Positions 52,301 through 64,000 of a stretch of DNA of 64,000 nucleotides are shown here, piece by piece. The notes under the pieces are model-generated. The model was not told where the DNA came from. It did not search any database and was given only the letters and a program-made list of their open reading frames with translations. Where the stretch lies: positions 11,176,119-11,240,118 of the forward strand of contig NC_052026.1 of the NCBI RefSeq assembly GCF_015832195.1, read 5' to 3'. This stretch comes from Motacilla alba alba (taxonomy: Eukaryota; Chordata; Aves; Passeriformes; Motacillidae). Positions within the stretch are counted from its first letter, which is position 1. Every line of letters starts with the position of its first letter. The translations under genes and the position numbers were made by a program.

Positions 52301-55300
52301 AGAATTCTGATAGACTGCTTGAAGATGCCAGAGGATATTTTGCATATATGAACTCAGCTCTTGAAGAACACCAGATTGGGTCCTTGAAGAAGAAATTACT
52401 TCTCTTGAATGCATCAGGCTTAAAAAGGAAACTCAGATTATAAATTGGGTCAGTTTGGGGAAAGAAATGGTCAGAATTTATGAAGCTAGGGTTGCGCCTT
52501 TAGTGCTGGTTTGAGAGACCAACTGAGGGATTTGTTGATCTTTGCACTACACAGAAGAATCTGACTTCCAGCACACAAGCTGACATGCTAATAAATCCAT
52601 AGGAAAAAAAACAACATGAAAGCTGACACATAAATAATTCAAACATATTGCCTGTTTTTAAACAAAGTCCCACTATTCCATAAACATGAGAGTTAAAGTT
52701 TTAAAAGAAAATTGTTTTCCTAACCTTTTTCATTAAAACAACTATGATGACATTTACTCTATTTAAAAACTACTCCTAATCAAAGGCTCTCAATTGGTAT
52801 CATACTTTCTATGCTAATTGTGACATATTTCAGTGTGGACTTTCACCACTGACCCAGAAGGCAGTGTCTTTGTTACCTGATACTGTTTGGGATTACTAAA
52901 CTCAAGAAAAAACTGACCAACAACAAAAAATTGAGCTAGGTCCAGCTTGCTTGTTTGGTCTTAAATCATTGTGTCTTCATATTAATATGATCTTGACTGC
53001 TAATCACAGGACACTGGTTTCTTAACTCAATTAGGTGTTATCTTCAACTTCCTTATAAATTTATAAGACCATGTTTAAAACCCACTTTTATAAAAGGAAA
53101 GAAAAATCCAAGAGCTTGAGAATCTCCTGTTAATTCAAACTTGCTTTTTATAAACAAAATAAATCTGAGAGGGTTTATTTTGAATCTCTCCATCATGAAT
53201 ATGACTAACTCTGCCACCAGCAAATTGCTCTGTCCAGAGCTAACAATGAAGCCCTGGAATGACATTCTGGCTAGTTCCACTACAAGGTGAAATTCACAAA
53301 GTGGGGTAGGAATATCTCCTGGCAATGGGGTGTTCTAAGGTTACTGGCAGGAAATGGGTATTCATAACTGCTAGCTAAATTATTTTTTTAATTTAATGTG
53401 TTGGACAGAGTGGGCGATTGGTCAAGTTCTTCTCTCAGGAACATAAATGTAATTCTGAAGTGACTCCATTGACCTGAGCACTGAAGTAGAAATGTGAATC
53501 TATTTCTATCTGAAATGTATTGCAGCCTGTCACATTAGTTCTGTGATCCCAGCAGATCCTACAAGTAAACAGGGTCAAGACATGTCAATACACAGATGGG
53601 AGATTGTCAAACAACCTCTAAACGGGTGAAGGAAGAGGTGCTGGTTCCTGCACAGCCCTCACTTTCCCAGCACATCTCCTTAGGCCCTTTCTGTGTGATG
53701 CCCACTTGGACCCAAACCTTCTCCTCACCTTAGCTACAGTGCAAGGAACCCCAAGAAACACCTCCAGTTGTGGAAGGCTAAAGCACAGGAATTCTTCCAC
53801 TCATCCCTGTTCATGTCCCTTAAGGCTTCCTCAGGTCACACCTCTGACAGCATCTCTCCTCCTCTCCCATACTCAGCTGGGTAAGCTGCTTCCACAAACA
53901 GGCCCTGTTACTTTTCCACCAGGGTGAGGATTCTCAGCAAAGATCTGTTTTCTGAATTACTTAAACCAGCAAACATCCTTTGGACTGAAATGTTGTAAGA
54001 AATTAATTCACAGTCAGTCTGCTGTGTGTAACAACAGGGAGACAGGAACTGCTGCATCCCAGATGGAATGCCTATCCTTGCCAGGCATTTGGGTCTTCAT
54101 GGCAAGAGAGGGAAGCAGGTCCTTGCAGTGGCATGATGTAAGACTCATTTTAGACAATTTAATCAGCTTTAGAGCTTGTTTGTTCCCAGAAGAATTGCAT
54201 CTATCCAAAGGGTCTGCTTGCTTCTAGCTCTTGTAAAAGCAGCTCTGACCAGAGATCCCCACAAAAGGTATTTACATAGTTTGGGTGGACAACCTAAGAT
54301 ATTGGGAAAAATTTCTGACTGGATCTGTAGTGAAGATGAACTGAATTTATGCTTTGTGTGATGTTAGGTGGCAGTATGCTGCTATGTTAAAGATCTGATA
54401 TGCTTTCCAGTGCTCTGGGAACATTTGGGATATTAACCCTGGAGCTTCAGGCAGATTGCAAATTTCCATTCTACTGACCTACATTATTCCTGCAGTCTCA
54501 ATGCCTGCAGTAGTCTTTGTTTCTTGTCCCAAACTTTCATTTTTCTCAACAGACAACCTGAGAGACTTCATTATAGGGTAGCGATCTCAAACTACATCAT
54601 TAAATATACAAAGCACTTAACAATAATTTTAATTAAATGAAAATATATGTCTGATGCTATTAGTCAATAAAAATGCTTAGAAGATACAAAGTAGAAAAAG
54701 GCAGAATATTCTCTTAAACCATTAATATATTTTTTCAAGTTAACAGCACAATTTGAAAAAAAAAACCCCACCCAATTTTCATCCTTATCTATTACATAAA
54801 CCACTGCAAAATACCAAAACACACTAATAAAGCATGCAATCCATCAATAGTGAGATCTACTCTTTTAACAACTGGTGAAAGTTTCGCTTCTTCGCAGAAG
54901 TTAAAAACTTACACGTGAAGCAACTTAAATTTTGCATATTCTCAGCCTTATAACAGGGCTTCCATATTTTAATTATCTGTGGCTCTGCATATACGTGACA
55001 TATGGGATCAAGCCTTATAAGACCAGTTCTCCTTTATTTCCACTTCCTCAAAGTCACTAAACTTTCAATGAACTAAGACTGCAGGATCAATTCTGCTGTG
55101 CTCTAAGTTTAACATCTGAAAATAGCAATAATCAATACAGCTGAACAATCCATGATTTTAAATTAAAAATCAAATAAAATCCACATGAATCTTCTATCAT
55201 TGAAAAGGCCCTTAGAAAAGACACACAAATGGATTTTCTAAGCTTGGCAGATTATAAATAGATGTAGGTACAGATAAAAACTTTTCAATGCTATCCTCAA

Positions 55301-57029
55301 CACAAACTTTCCAATAATCAACCAACTGTGAGCAATATACAGCAACAGTTTTATTTTTGTATCTTCAGTACATCTCCTGATAATCTGGCCCTCAGTTTTT
55401 TCTATTTTATACTTGCATGAAAGGTAATGAACTTTTTACTTAGGGTAACAAATAACAAAATTATCAGATTTGCAGATTTGTTTTGCTCATAGAATATCTG
55501 CAAGCAGCTGCAAGTTCCTTTCATTAAAGAGATGTATTAAAAGATATTTAAAGCTTTATGGAATTTAGGAGCTCTAGAAAGTGAATTTCACTAGAAAATT
55601 AAAGTATTTTTTCCACAGAATACTTGCTGACCGATTTTTTTTTTTTAGTGGCTTGGGTTCTTATGGAGAAAAAACACCACCTTCTATGTTTTTGACCAAC
55701 TTTGAAATTGTCTGTAATATAGACAGCAAATAAAGGAAAACAATGTTCCTGTTAAAAAGCAACACATATAAAAGCAACTAGTTCTTTAAAAAATATTAGG
55801 TTCACAGAAAGGATTTGTTGTTGGAATGTTTCAGAATAGAGAAATGGTTTCTAAAAGTATGACTAATCAATAGAAGACAGCAGCCACTAAGCCTTCTAGC
55901 ACCAGCTATAACTGCTACAGCCACATGATACGAAGTGTTGGTCTGGCATAGCCTCACTCTGCCAGTTCCAATTTGACCCAAATTTTTTGATGGGCTAATT
56001 TCGTACTAGCAAAGCACACACTGGATCAGGTATCATCTGTCTGTACCACTCAGAGTTAGTGCCAGACAAAGTACAGTGTGTCTTCTACAGTCTCCATAAA
56101 AGCACAGAGCTTTTGCTGGGACAAGGCCAGTGTAATGAAAGTACTTTGACTAATTCACCAGAAACGTGATCATGCCAAACCTAGGGCAAATTAGACCTGC
56201 TGGGTGATGCAACAGTGCCCAGGTCTAGTGTTAATGATTGCCACAAAGTCAGTGGCACAGTCACAAAGCCACTAGAAATTATTTCTCTACCCTGATTCCC
56301 AGAGTGCAGACTTTTTGAAGTAATGTGCATTTATTTGAAATTATAACTTTGGTTCTTAAAAACAGTTTTGGGTACAATGAGATTATCTTTCTGTAAAAAA
56401 GTGTATGGTAGAACTTCACTATGAGCATGTTGTGAATCAACCAAATGGAAAGAAGGTTTTTAAGCACAAGGGAAAAAAAAGGAAACTATTCAAATCATGC
56501 AAACAATTTGTGAAGCCTAGTTGTTGTTTTCTTTCATAATAACATTTTTGTAGTAATAAATCAACCACTAAATAGTAACAATTATCTAATGATCGACATC
56601 TCAGGGCCTTGCTCAAGGATGCAGCAGGGTGACAAGTGCCAGCCCACTGATGACTGGGTGTCTGTACTCCCTGCACAGCTCCACAGCTCACAGCCTGCAG
56701 AGCCATCGGGCCAGGCTTTGATAAATCATGTTCTAAGTCCCATGGCTAGGGAGAAAAAATTTGGATATGTGATAAAAGATATCTCTGACTCCTCTGAAAC
56801 ATTTCTCATGGGTGCTGTGCTCAGTTTTAAGCCATTGCCTTGGCAGGCTCTGGCACACCTCTCCAGCAGCACTGCACAGGCAGAGCCCAGTGGCTTTACC
56901 AGTGCCCTGCTGAACGGTGAGAAGGGGCAAACTAACCCAGACCTGTGTCACCATTTCTGTGTCTTCTCCCCCCACGGTGCCTGCTCTGTGGGAATGCTGA
57001 GGCTGTGAAACTGCAGCAGGCACAAAATT

Positions 57030-57340
57030 ACACGTTAGCTATCTCCATTATAACAGGCTGTCATCGTTCAGCACAGAGCAGCCATTAATCATCCAACAAT
57101 CATTCATCCATCCTCCCGCTGAAGCATTAAACTGTGGCCCTTTCTGTCTGTCTCTGGTGATCATCCAGGTGGAAATTAGAAATCCCAGAGTGCTTTTCAA
57201 AAAGAACAGGGGCTAACCTGGGTGACCCTCAATAATAAAAGGGAAAACCTGTTTCCATTGTCCACAGCTGTGTGTAAGCTATTGCCAAGTACATAATAGG
57301 CGCCACATTTACCTACACAGTCACTGCTTCTCCAGCATTT
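57030..57340. promoter_or_regulatory. candidate conserved non-coding element
   Basis: The block is complex, repeat-free sequence with gccattaatcatccaacaat, agcattaaactgtgg, tgatcatccaggtgg and caataataaaag. It differs in texture from the AT-rich flanks and resembles vertebrate enhancer-class conserved elements. No conservation test was possible. Confidence 0.3.
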
Positions 57341-58606
57341 AACTCATTCATCTGTAGAGTGGTTTGGGACACCTTGAGTATGAAATATGCTTTGTGAAAT
57401 CAAATTCCATTATCCCTTACAGCATGCTGACAAGCATTTTCAACCAAAAATTTCACACTGCCCCTATGATTCAATCTTAAAAGAGTCTCCTCCCAGTGTA
57501 GCAATTTGCAGTAGTGCTTCACCTTCATGCAGGGAACTAAGTGCTCAATACACCATAAAACATATGCTAATAATGGTGGGTGAAATTCACTTAACAGGGA
57601 CAAATGTTTGTTGTTGGTTTTTCCTCTCTTGTTTTTTAAATTGGTTTTCTTTGTGGTTAAATTTTGATGCTTGTGCTCTCTAGATTGAATAAAATCCTGT
57701 TCTTTCTCGTGGAGCTTCTGAATGAAAGGCATTTAGGGACTTAGATAATCACCTTCCTAACTAGGTTTGATCTGATTTTGAGGTCATTTTCATGCATTAG
57801 CTTAAAAGAATTACAACACAATTTAATAATAAATTCTGTTAATATAACTTAGCCTTGAAAAATTGCACTTATATTGAGCAACTAATATTTTAATGTTTTA
57901 TTCACTAAAGCCCAATTCTAAAGACATTTTGATCCACCATCACAATGTCCTTAAGCACATCCAATTTTTCAGTGTAATGATGAAATTTAAAACCAGAAAA
58001 AAACAACAGCAGTATAAGGCAGTTAAGTGTCTCAGTCTCATTAAAACAGGGTAGAAATTAGGCTTCTGATGCCCTTAATATTTTTAGAGTTTCTAGCCAA
58101 GGGCATATAAGAAAATGTTAAATGTTGACTGAGCCCAGAAGAAGGGGCTGTGACCTCCAGAGGTCTAATCCCATCCCACACTCTTTTCCACATGTGCATG
58201 CTCTCCTACCTGCTCATTTGAGGGAATTCAAAGTACATCGATTCATTTACAGAGCTACAATGGATTTTGCACCATGCTCACTGCTATGTTTTCCAAGTAA
58301 CAAATAAGAAAAGAGAGAAGCAATCTACTGGATTTTGACTTAGCCTGCAAAATTAATTTTTAGCAAAGTTACATTATATAGAAAAAAAATGAGGCAGAAG
58401 CACAGTTATGTGGAACAAGAATAAATATTGGCATAGGGGACATGCCATTATCCATGCTTTGGACCACAGCCCTGAAAAATTTCATAACTACACTTATATT
58501 AAGGGAGAGAAAAATGTGTTACATTTTTGTAACAGCTCTGTTTCAAATGAAGAGATTTCATGGACTGAATTAATTTCTAATTGTTCCCTGATGCACACTG
58601 GAAAGC

Positions 58607-58612
58607 AAGATG
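58607..58612. repeat. target-site duplication, left copy
   Basis: The six bases aagatg immediately precede the LTR and match exactly the six bases that follow it at 59006-59011. Six-base duplications are the hallmark of integration by class II (ERVK/alpha-beta type) retroviruses. Confidence 0.9.
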
Positions 58613-59005
58613 TGTAGCCATGATATTTTATAAAAATCCTTTTGTCAGGATTTTCTTCTCCTGAGAAGCTGAGAGGCCTCAGCTTCAAAATGTAAACAAA
58701 TTACTATCTGCTACTGTGGAATGCAACAGGTGCTTCCTTGATTGGTCAATGTTAGGCGTTTCTACTTAATAACCAATCAAGGATGCAGCTGGTTCAGACT
58801 CTCTGGGAGTCACAAGCCTTTGTTATACATTCCTCTCTATTCCTGTCTCACCTTCTGATGCATCTTTCTCTCTGTTCTTTCAGTATAGTTTCAGTGTGGC
58901 TTTTTTAATATAATATATATCATAATATAATAAACCAGCCTTCTGAAACATGGAGTCAAGATTTCTTCGTCTCTCACCCTTGTCCTGGCTGCCCTGAAGA
59001 CCACA
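58613..59005 (+). mobile_element. solo LTR of a class II (ERVK-type) endogenous retrovirus
   Basis: The 393-bp element begins with TG (tgtagccatgatattttata) and ends with CA (gaccaca). Exact 6-bp target-site duplications (aagatg) flank it. No internal retroviral sequence is present, so it is a solo LTR left by recombination between two LTRs. It contains paired, oppositely oriented CCAAT boxes (58736-58782), an AT-rich TATA-like stretch around 58905-58930 and an AATAAA polyadenylation signal at 58929-58934, giving a plausible U3-R-U5 order on the plus strand. It resembles, from memory, an LTR family abundant in passerine birds. It encodes no protein. Residual promoter activity is possible but not shown. 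Confidence 0.92.
58929..58934 (+). terminator. LTR polyadenylation signal AATAAA
   Basis: A canonical AATAAA lies about 75 bases before the LTR end, downstream of the TATA-like stretch, where retroviral LTRs place it. It supports the plus-strand orientation of the LTR. Confidence 0.75.
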
Positions 59006-59011
59006 AAGATG
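59006..59011. repeat. target-site duplication, right copy
   Basis: aagatg follows directly after the terminal CA of the LTR and is identical to the left copy at 58607-58612. Removing the LTR and one copy gives the predicted pre-insertion site. Confidence 0.9.
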
Positions 59012-59869
59012 CTCATAGGAGAAGGTTCCAAAGCTGTGTGAATTTGTGTACATGGATGTGCTCAGCTTCACAGACCACTAACATGATGTTAGAAATCAAA
59101 TAGCATTAAGCTCTACCTACACTGTGTGAAAAGTTGGTAAGGTTAAAAACATGCATATATTGAGGAGGTAAATGTGGTTAAATAACAAATGGAGAATGAG
59201 AGGACTATGAATGCAGACTACATATATTTAATAAATGTTTTAAATACAGCTTCCATGAGTACTAAACTTTCAAGTATGTTCTGCAATTAGGGATTATTTA
59301 CAACATGTGTTGGGCAATTGCACATTCCTTTTTGTCACACCCTGAGCTAAAAAACTCAGGGACAAATGGTCTCCAAATGGAAAACTAGAGAACACAACAT
59401 TTAAAATAGCACACTGGAAACAGGAATGAACAACAAAATACATAAAGCCATATAGATGGCCTAGGTGAATTTAGTACACACACAGATATGCATGAAACCT
59501 CACTGAACCAACATCCTCCTGGTGCCTGAACTGCAAGTGTCCTGCCTGCAAGGAGCAAAAGAAAAAGGCCTGCAACTCCCCCACTTGATACATGGCTGGT
59601 TACTTGACCAATGATTTATATCAGGTGCCTAACATATCCAGTCTCAATTTTTCTGCAATTAAGGAGGGCAGGGCAGGCCAGTGACAAACGGTTTTCCTAC
59701 AGCACTTTTGGCTTTAGCTATTATCCCTTAGATATCTTTAAACTAATTCATCCCTCTCTAGAATCCCAGGTTTGGGTTGATAAATCAAGCGAGACCTGTG
59801 TGTGCTGGGAGCTGATTACAGGGTCATTCCTCAGCAGAAATGTTTGACCATAGTTTCCCAACTTCATAT

Positions 59870-60120
59870 TTTATCTAGCAGCTGGTGATGTATCATCACT
59901 AATCCAAATGCAAAGTATCAGGAAATAAAAGGAGGCGGCCCTGTTTATAATAAATCACTGACAGGGGAAGCTTGACCTTTTCGCTTCCTACAAGGTATTT
60001 CATTGTTAGACCACAGACAAACAGAATTTTTCATCTGGTGCTTAATATGCATCAGAAGAGAACAAAGGTTTATAAGACAAGAAAAGGAGGGTACTACCTC
60101 CACTAGAGGACACTTATCTT
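59870..60120. promoter_or_regulatory. candidate conserved non-coding element
   Basis: Complex sequence includes a CAGCTG E-box, an octamer-like atgcaaag, aggaggcggccctg, and tgcttaatatgcatc. It ends in a CTCF-like motif at 60100-60113. The mixture of motifs suggests a regulatory element. No conservation data are available. Confidence 0.33.
60100..60113 (+). promoter_or_regulatory. CTCF-like motif (plus orientation)
   Basis: ccactagaggacac matches CCASYAGRKGGCRS at 13 of 14 positions, with A in place of G at position 11. It lies at the right edge of a conserved-looking block and points to the right. Confidence 0.5.
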
Positions 60121-62529
60121 TCCATAGATCAAAAAGGCAATGCTGTTAATAACACTTTTTTTCTTAAGAATCTTTTGTTCTTATTATTAGACCATAATTT
60201 AATAATAAAATGCACTCTGTTACCTTTCATCCTGAAGGAACATTCAGAGACTCTGGTAGCTTTACAAAGCCTTTTAAAAATGTATTCTTTTTAAGAAAAA
60301 TGCTTATCTTTAAAAGCAAATATAAATGACTAACACAATAATGATGTAAAAACAGAAAATGATATCATTCTTACCAATACTCAAGCTGGAAAGGTATCCC
60401 CCATATGTTTTTATTGGTATAGCATTGTGGCTACAGGGGACATTGCTGTTCAGACTGGACAGAGCACAATCACTTAATAAAAAGTTTCCTCTGCAAGGAG
60501 GTTCCATTTCACCTTTCACAAAAGAGGATGGGAAACAGAGGTAGGTACCAAACAGACATGATTAATACAAAACCTTCCTTGAAAAAAAAAAGAAAATCTG
60601 TTAAACTCAGGTAACTTGTTGGTCTATCTTGCCCAACCTCTGCCAGGTTACATCATACCCAGCTGAAAGGTTCAGCTCCTTGACAAACTCAGCAGCCACA
60701 GCATTTTGTTAAAAACTTTTGTTAAAAACATGGAGGCTGTTGAGATACACATCCCCTTTCCTCCTTTTGAACAGCATGACCCAGCACCAGAATCAGACAC
60801 CAGGCATGGCTGCCTCTGCAGCCCAGAAGGATTCAGGCAATGGCTCTGTGTGCCTTAGCACCAAGAGATTCTAAACACATATGTTCAACTACAATCACAT
60901 GGAACAGATCACCGGACCTGTGCTCAGGATCACAGCAGCACAACATTTTATGTTTGGGCTTCCTTTATGCTGGCTTACCTTGAAATTTGGTAATTTTCAA
61001 AAATGCTTTCTGAAAAAGCTCAGGTAGGAGCTCAGAAGACCTGAAGGCCAACTGTATTTCCCGTGTTACCAGGCAGAGCACATGAATTCAGCCTCACTGG
61101 CCATAAAACACCTGCTACCACAGTACCTTGAGCATGTGCTCAGCTTCTGTCAGTGGTGCAGGGATTCTCTGGGGTCTTTTTTCCCATTCTCCCCTCTCCC
61201 AAGGAATCACACCAGAACTGTTTCATTTAGATCCTTAACAGACCTTTCCTTTTTGGATTTTCTTGGGTACTTACAACCTGAGTTGTACACCAAAAAGAAT
61301 TGAGATATTTTACTATGGCCCACTTACAGGATTCACACCAGCCTGCACACTAGGTTTGCTGACAGTTGGTGTCTTTAGAGGTACCAGCAACCTCAAACGT
61401 GACAAGAGGGGAGCAGAGCAGTGTCCTTACTCCTGCTAGGAAGTTGGAGGTTATTGTAATCCTGAGGAGACATCACCTCAGTTTGCTCAACAATAAAAGT
61501 GAAATTACAACAAGTCGCTGTGGGTGTTTCTGTTGTATTGGTTGTCTCCAACCTCACCCTTACACAGAGCTGTCATATCACCACCACTAAGCTGCAAGTG
61601 GCTTTTTTAATTTGCCAGCATCTTAATGTATTTTACTATCATTAGCTGCTACTTCTCCTCTCACACAAAACAGGTTTAGAAAATCTATTTTACTAAGAGC
61701 TAGTATATCTAATTTGTACGAATTTACTAAAGCTTGTCAGTCACACTAAAGCATTTAATCATCTGTGACATTAAAATAAAACACTTTAAAACCTTTGGCA
61801 CAGAGTGTTCCTGTTAAGAAAGTACTGTAATAGCATTCACTGTGCTGGCAACACAGAAAAGAGCAGCAGAAATTAACATGAGCACAATACAGTCATTCTC
61901 AGAAAACTTCCATACTGGTCAAAGTTGGAAATTCTCCTATGCTCCTTCAAAGAACAGTTTATTCCCATTGTAATGATCTGAGGTGTTTCATCCTTCTATA
62001 TACAGCAGCCATGTAGGCAGGGGGAAGCTGTTATAAAGTCAATACTAGGGGGTTTTAGTGTAATTAGAACCCCTCATTGCCCAGAGGGAAGGAAAAAAAA
62101 AAGTAGGAAACTTTCTCTCTGCTTTTATATTACTACTGAGAAAAAAATCTGAACACTTAAATTAGAAGAGTTATCTTAAGGGGAATATGGTTTTGCCCTT
62201 CTTTGCTGAGTCTTCACTGGAGTCAGGATAGTTAGAAACTGCCATTTAATTTCACTCCTCTCCTCCTGCCTTTCTTTTAAAAAGAGAAAAATAAATTGCA
62301 ATTGTCACATTCATGTCACTCCAAGATCCAGTCTCAAGGATCATCATCCAGTATAATGAGACTTGGTTTTATTTGGTGCTAGGAGTGCATTTCAAATAGG
62401 CAGCTCTTGGTCCCCAACCTACAGCAGAGGGGACAGCCCCTGCCCTGGCCACAGATCCACGGGGGGGACAAGCTGATGTCAGGGCACCAGCCTTGGGCTC
62501 CCTGTGTGGATTGGAAGACTGAGAGTAGT

Positions 62530-62589
62530 GGGGAGGGAGGGAAGGAAGGGAAGGAAAGGAAGGAAGTGGCAGAAGGAAGGAAGGAAGGG
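62530..62589. repeat. GGAA/GGGA-rich purine tract
   Basis: About 60 bases consist almost only of GGGA, GGAA and GAAA units with one tggc interruption. It is an imperfect tetranucleotide repeat. Clusters of GGAA can serve as ETS-factor binding platforms. The Leu/Pro/Ser-rich frame on the minus strand is an artefact. Confidence 0.9.
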
Positions 62590-64000
62590 TAAATTGCTGT
62601 AATTTCCTATGCATAAAAACACCCCCTACTAAACATACTCTGAGGGTTGAACAGCTGTCTGTGGAATACTCTGAATCCTATGGAAACACATTAAAAACAA
62701 TATTGATATAGCCCGTTTTACCCCTCTAATTTTCTTCCTTTATGCACACACTTTCCATTGTTGTTGATGGGAATTCTGTTCATGCATTAGCAAGGGAATA
62801 AATTCCTTGATTTCCAAATCTTAGTCCTATTTTCTGTAAACTAGAATCTCCCCTCTTCCTAATTCAATTTGCCTCTCTGAGACTGTCCCCAGTAGAAGGT
62901 GAATCAATCACTTCATGAAAGGCACCTCTGCATGACTGCCAGAAGAAATTCTCCCTACTCTTTAAGTGTTAAACCCGTGCAAGGTAAAAGAAAATACACT
63001 CAAGAACCATAATAAGGAAATAGGAAGTGCCTGTAAATTTGCCAAATTCATAGTTTAATTTGTGTGTTATTACCCACAGGCCAATATTGTGATATTTCAG
63101 TAAAAAAAAAAAAAAGAAATTGTTCACATATCCACTGAATTCCTGTGTTGAATAGTGGTATAACAATAAGAGCTTCAGAGGATACTATGCTTAAATTCAT
63201 ACTCTCTTGAGAAGAACGTGCACAGTCCTTTTGAGGGACCTGGATTTTCCCCACTGATTTCCAAAGGACTTGTGACAAATGAATTTATAGGCAGCTGAAG
63301 AAGAGTCAATCTGAAACAGAAGTGTCTTTTACAAGAAAAATCACCTTTTTTCTTAGATCTCTACATTTTCTACAGTAAAACATTTACTTTCTACCCAGAA
63401 AGGTTTTTATTTTACTTCTGTAACAGGCAAGTATCAGTTTCATTCTGGGCAGTGTGCTTGTCATTGGGAGTAAATGAAGAGGCAGAGGCCAGACACAGCA
63501 GGGACTGAGCATCTGGGGTTCCTCCCAGCCCACGAGCCAGGGACACTTCTCACAGAATTTGCAGGTGCGCAGCCCCTTCCATATAAGAGGTGGAAACACC
63601 CTTCATGCAAAGCCTGGTTCAGTAACACCTGCCTGGGACAGGATGGACTGGTGTGGATGCTAATAGTGCCCACTGCTTCAAATTGTAAATTAAAGAGTGC
63701 TTTGGGAAAATAAAACAGTGCACTCAGGGCTATTCAACTGGGAACTGCTTAAGAAACTCATGAAACAAACTCATCTATGACAATGAGCATCCCAAGGAGA
63801 CATTGCTGTAGGATTGCTCTGTTCTTATCCTGCCCCCCATGATATTCATGACAGACCACTCTCAGAGACAGATACTGGGGAGACAAATCTCCTGTCTGAC
63901 CAGGTATGGCAATTCTTACACAGGGCTGCGTGACCTGATTGCTTTGCTTGGATGTTAGGCACACGAGGGGCTGACACTAACTTCATCCATTTCTCCCATT

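Larger units (their letters stand above)
44950..58600. other. gene-free interval
   Basis: No recognised exon or RNA gene is present. It holds the (AGT)n repeat at 45353-45402, a (CA)n-rich tract at 46048-46076, an antisense CR1 relic (47878-48235), a possible SINE relic near 49270-49330, an A-rich/C tract (54756-54774) and a conserved-looking block (57030-57340). The longest frames are 139 codons (56589-57008, plus strand) and 131 codons (50584-50979, minus strand). Neither resembles a known protein. Confidence 0.55.
59012..64000. other. gene-free interval
   Basis: No recognised gene is present. A hairpin lies at 59334-59366, a conserved-looking block with a CTCF-like motif at 59870-60120, and a GGAA-rich tract at 62530-62589. 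Frames reach at most about 81 codons and lack recognisable signatures. Confidence 0.55.

Noticed and set aside
53053..53325. 90-codon minus-strand frame
   Set aside because: It has no family resemblance and biased hydrophobic composition typical of AT-rich antisense frames.
60604..60760. Possible antisense CR1 fragment (cttgcccaacctctgcc)
   Set aside because: Similarity to CR1 is limited to a short stretch and does not continue into neighbouring CR1 landmarks.

Overview
This window looks like about 64 kb of intergenic DNA from a bird, most likely a songbird (Passeriformes). The base composition is AT-rich. Interspersed repeats are sparse and consist of CR1 LINE tails, very old tRNA-derived SINE relics and one class II (ERVK-type) endogenous retrovirus LTR. 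That LTR resembles, from memory, a family common in passerine genomes. I recognise no protein-coding exon, rRNA or functional tRNA on either strand. The open frames present are short, low-complexity or open on both strands at once, as expected by chance in such DNA.

Layout. 1-13 kb: AT-rich sequence with one CR1 3' tail (5551-5641), a short tandem duplication near 9.0 kb, and a stretch (6540-7440) that reads like a conserved non-coding element and holds a palindromic relic repeat. 13.1-13.4 kb: a CTCF-like motif on the minus strand followed by a tRNA-SINE-like head. 13.4-26 kb: AT-rich, with small hairpins and a tandem duplication but no gene. 26.04-26.42 kb: a GC- and CpG-rich block with a CTCF-like motif. 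26.4-33.2 kb: AT-rich, with candidate regulatory elements. 33.18-33.35 kb: a long pure (CTTT)31(CT)27 microsatellite. 35.38-35.48 kb: a second CR1 tail. 41.97-42.15 kb: a dimeric tRNA-SINE relic. 44.48-44.70 kb: a compact, strong CpG island with a full CTCF-core match, the best promoter or boundary candidate here. 45.35 kb: an (AGT)n repeat. 47.88-48.23 kb: an old antisense CR1 fragment. 58.61-59.01 kb: a solo LTR with perfect 6-bp target-site duplications. 59.87-60.12 kb: a conserved-looking block ending in another CTCF-like motif. 62.53-62.59 kb: a GGAA-rich purine tract.

The four CTCF-like motifs read minus, plus, plus, plus from left to right. That arrangement would fit a chromatin boundary between about 13 and 26 kb, with the surrounding sequence acting as a regulatory landscape for a gene outside the window. 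This is inference. I found no new multi-gene system. The points most worth checking are the solo LTR, the two related GC-rich CTCF-containing blocks, the CpG island with an unidentified 134-codon frame running away from it, and the palindromic and SINE relics.
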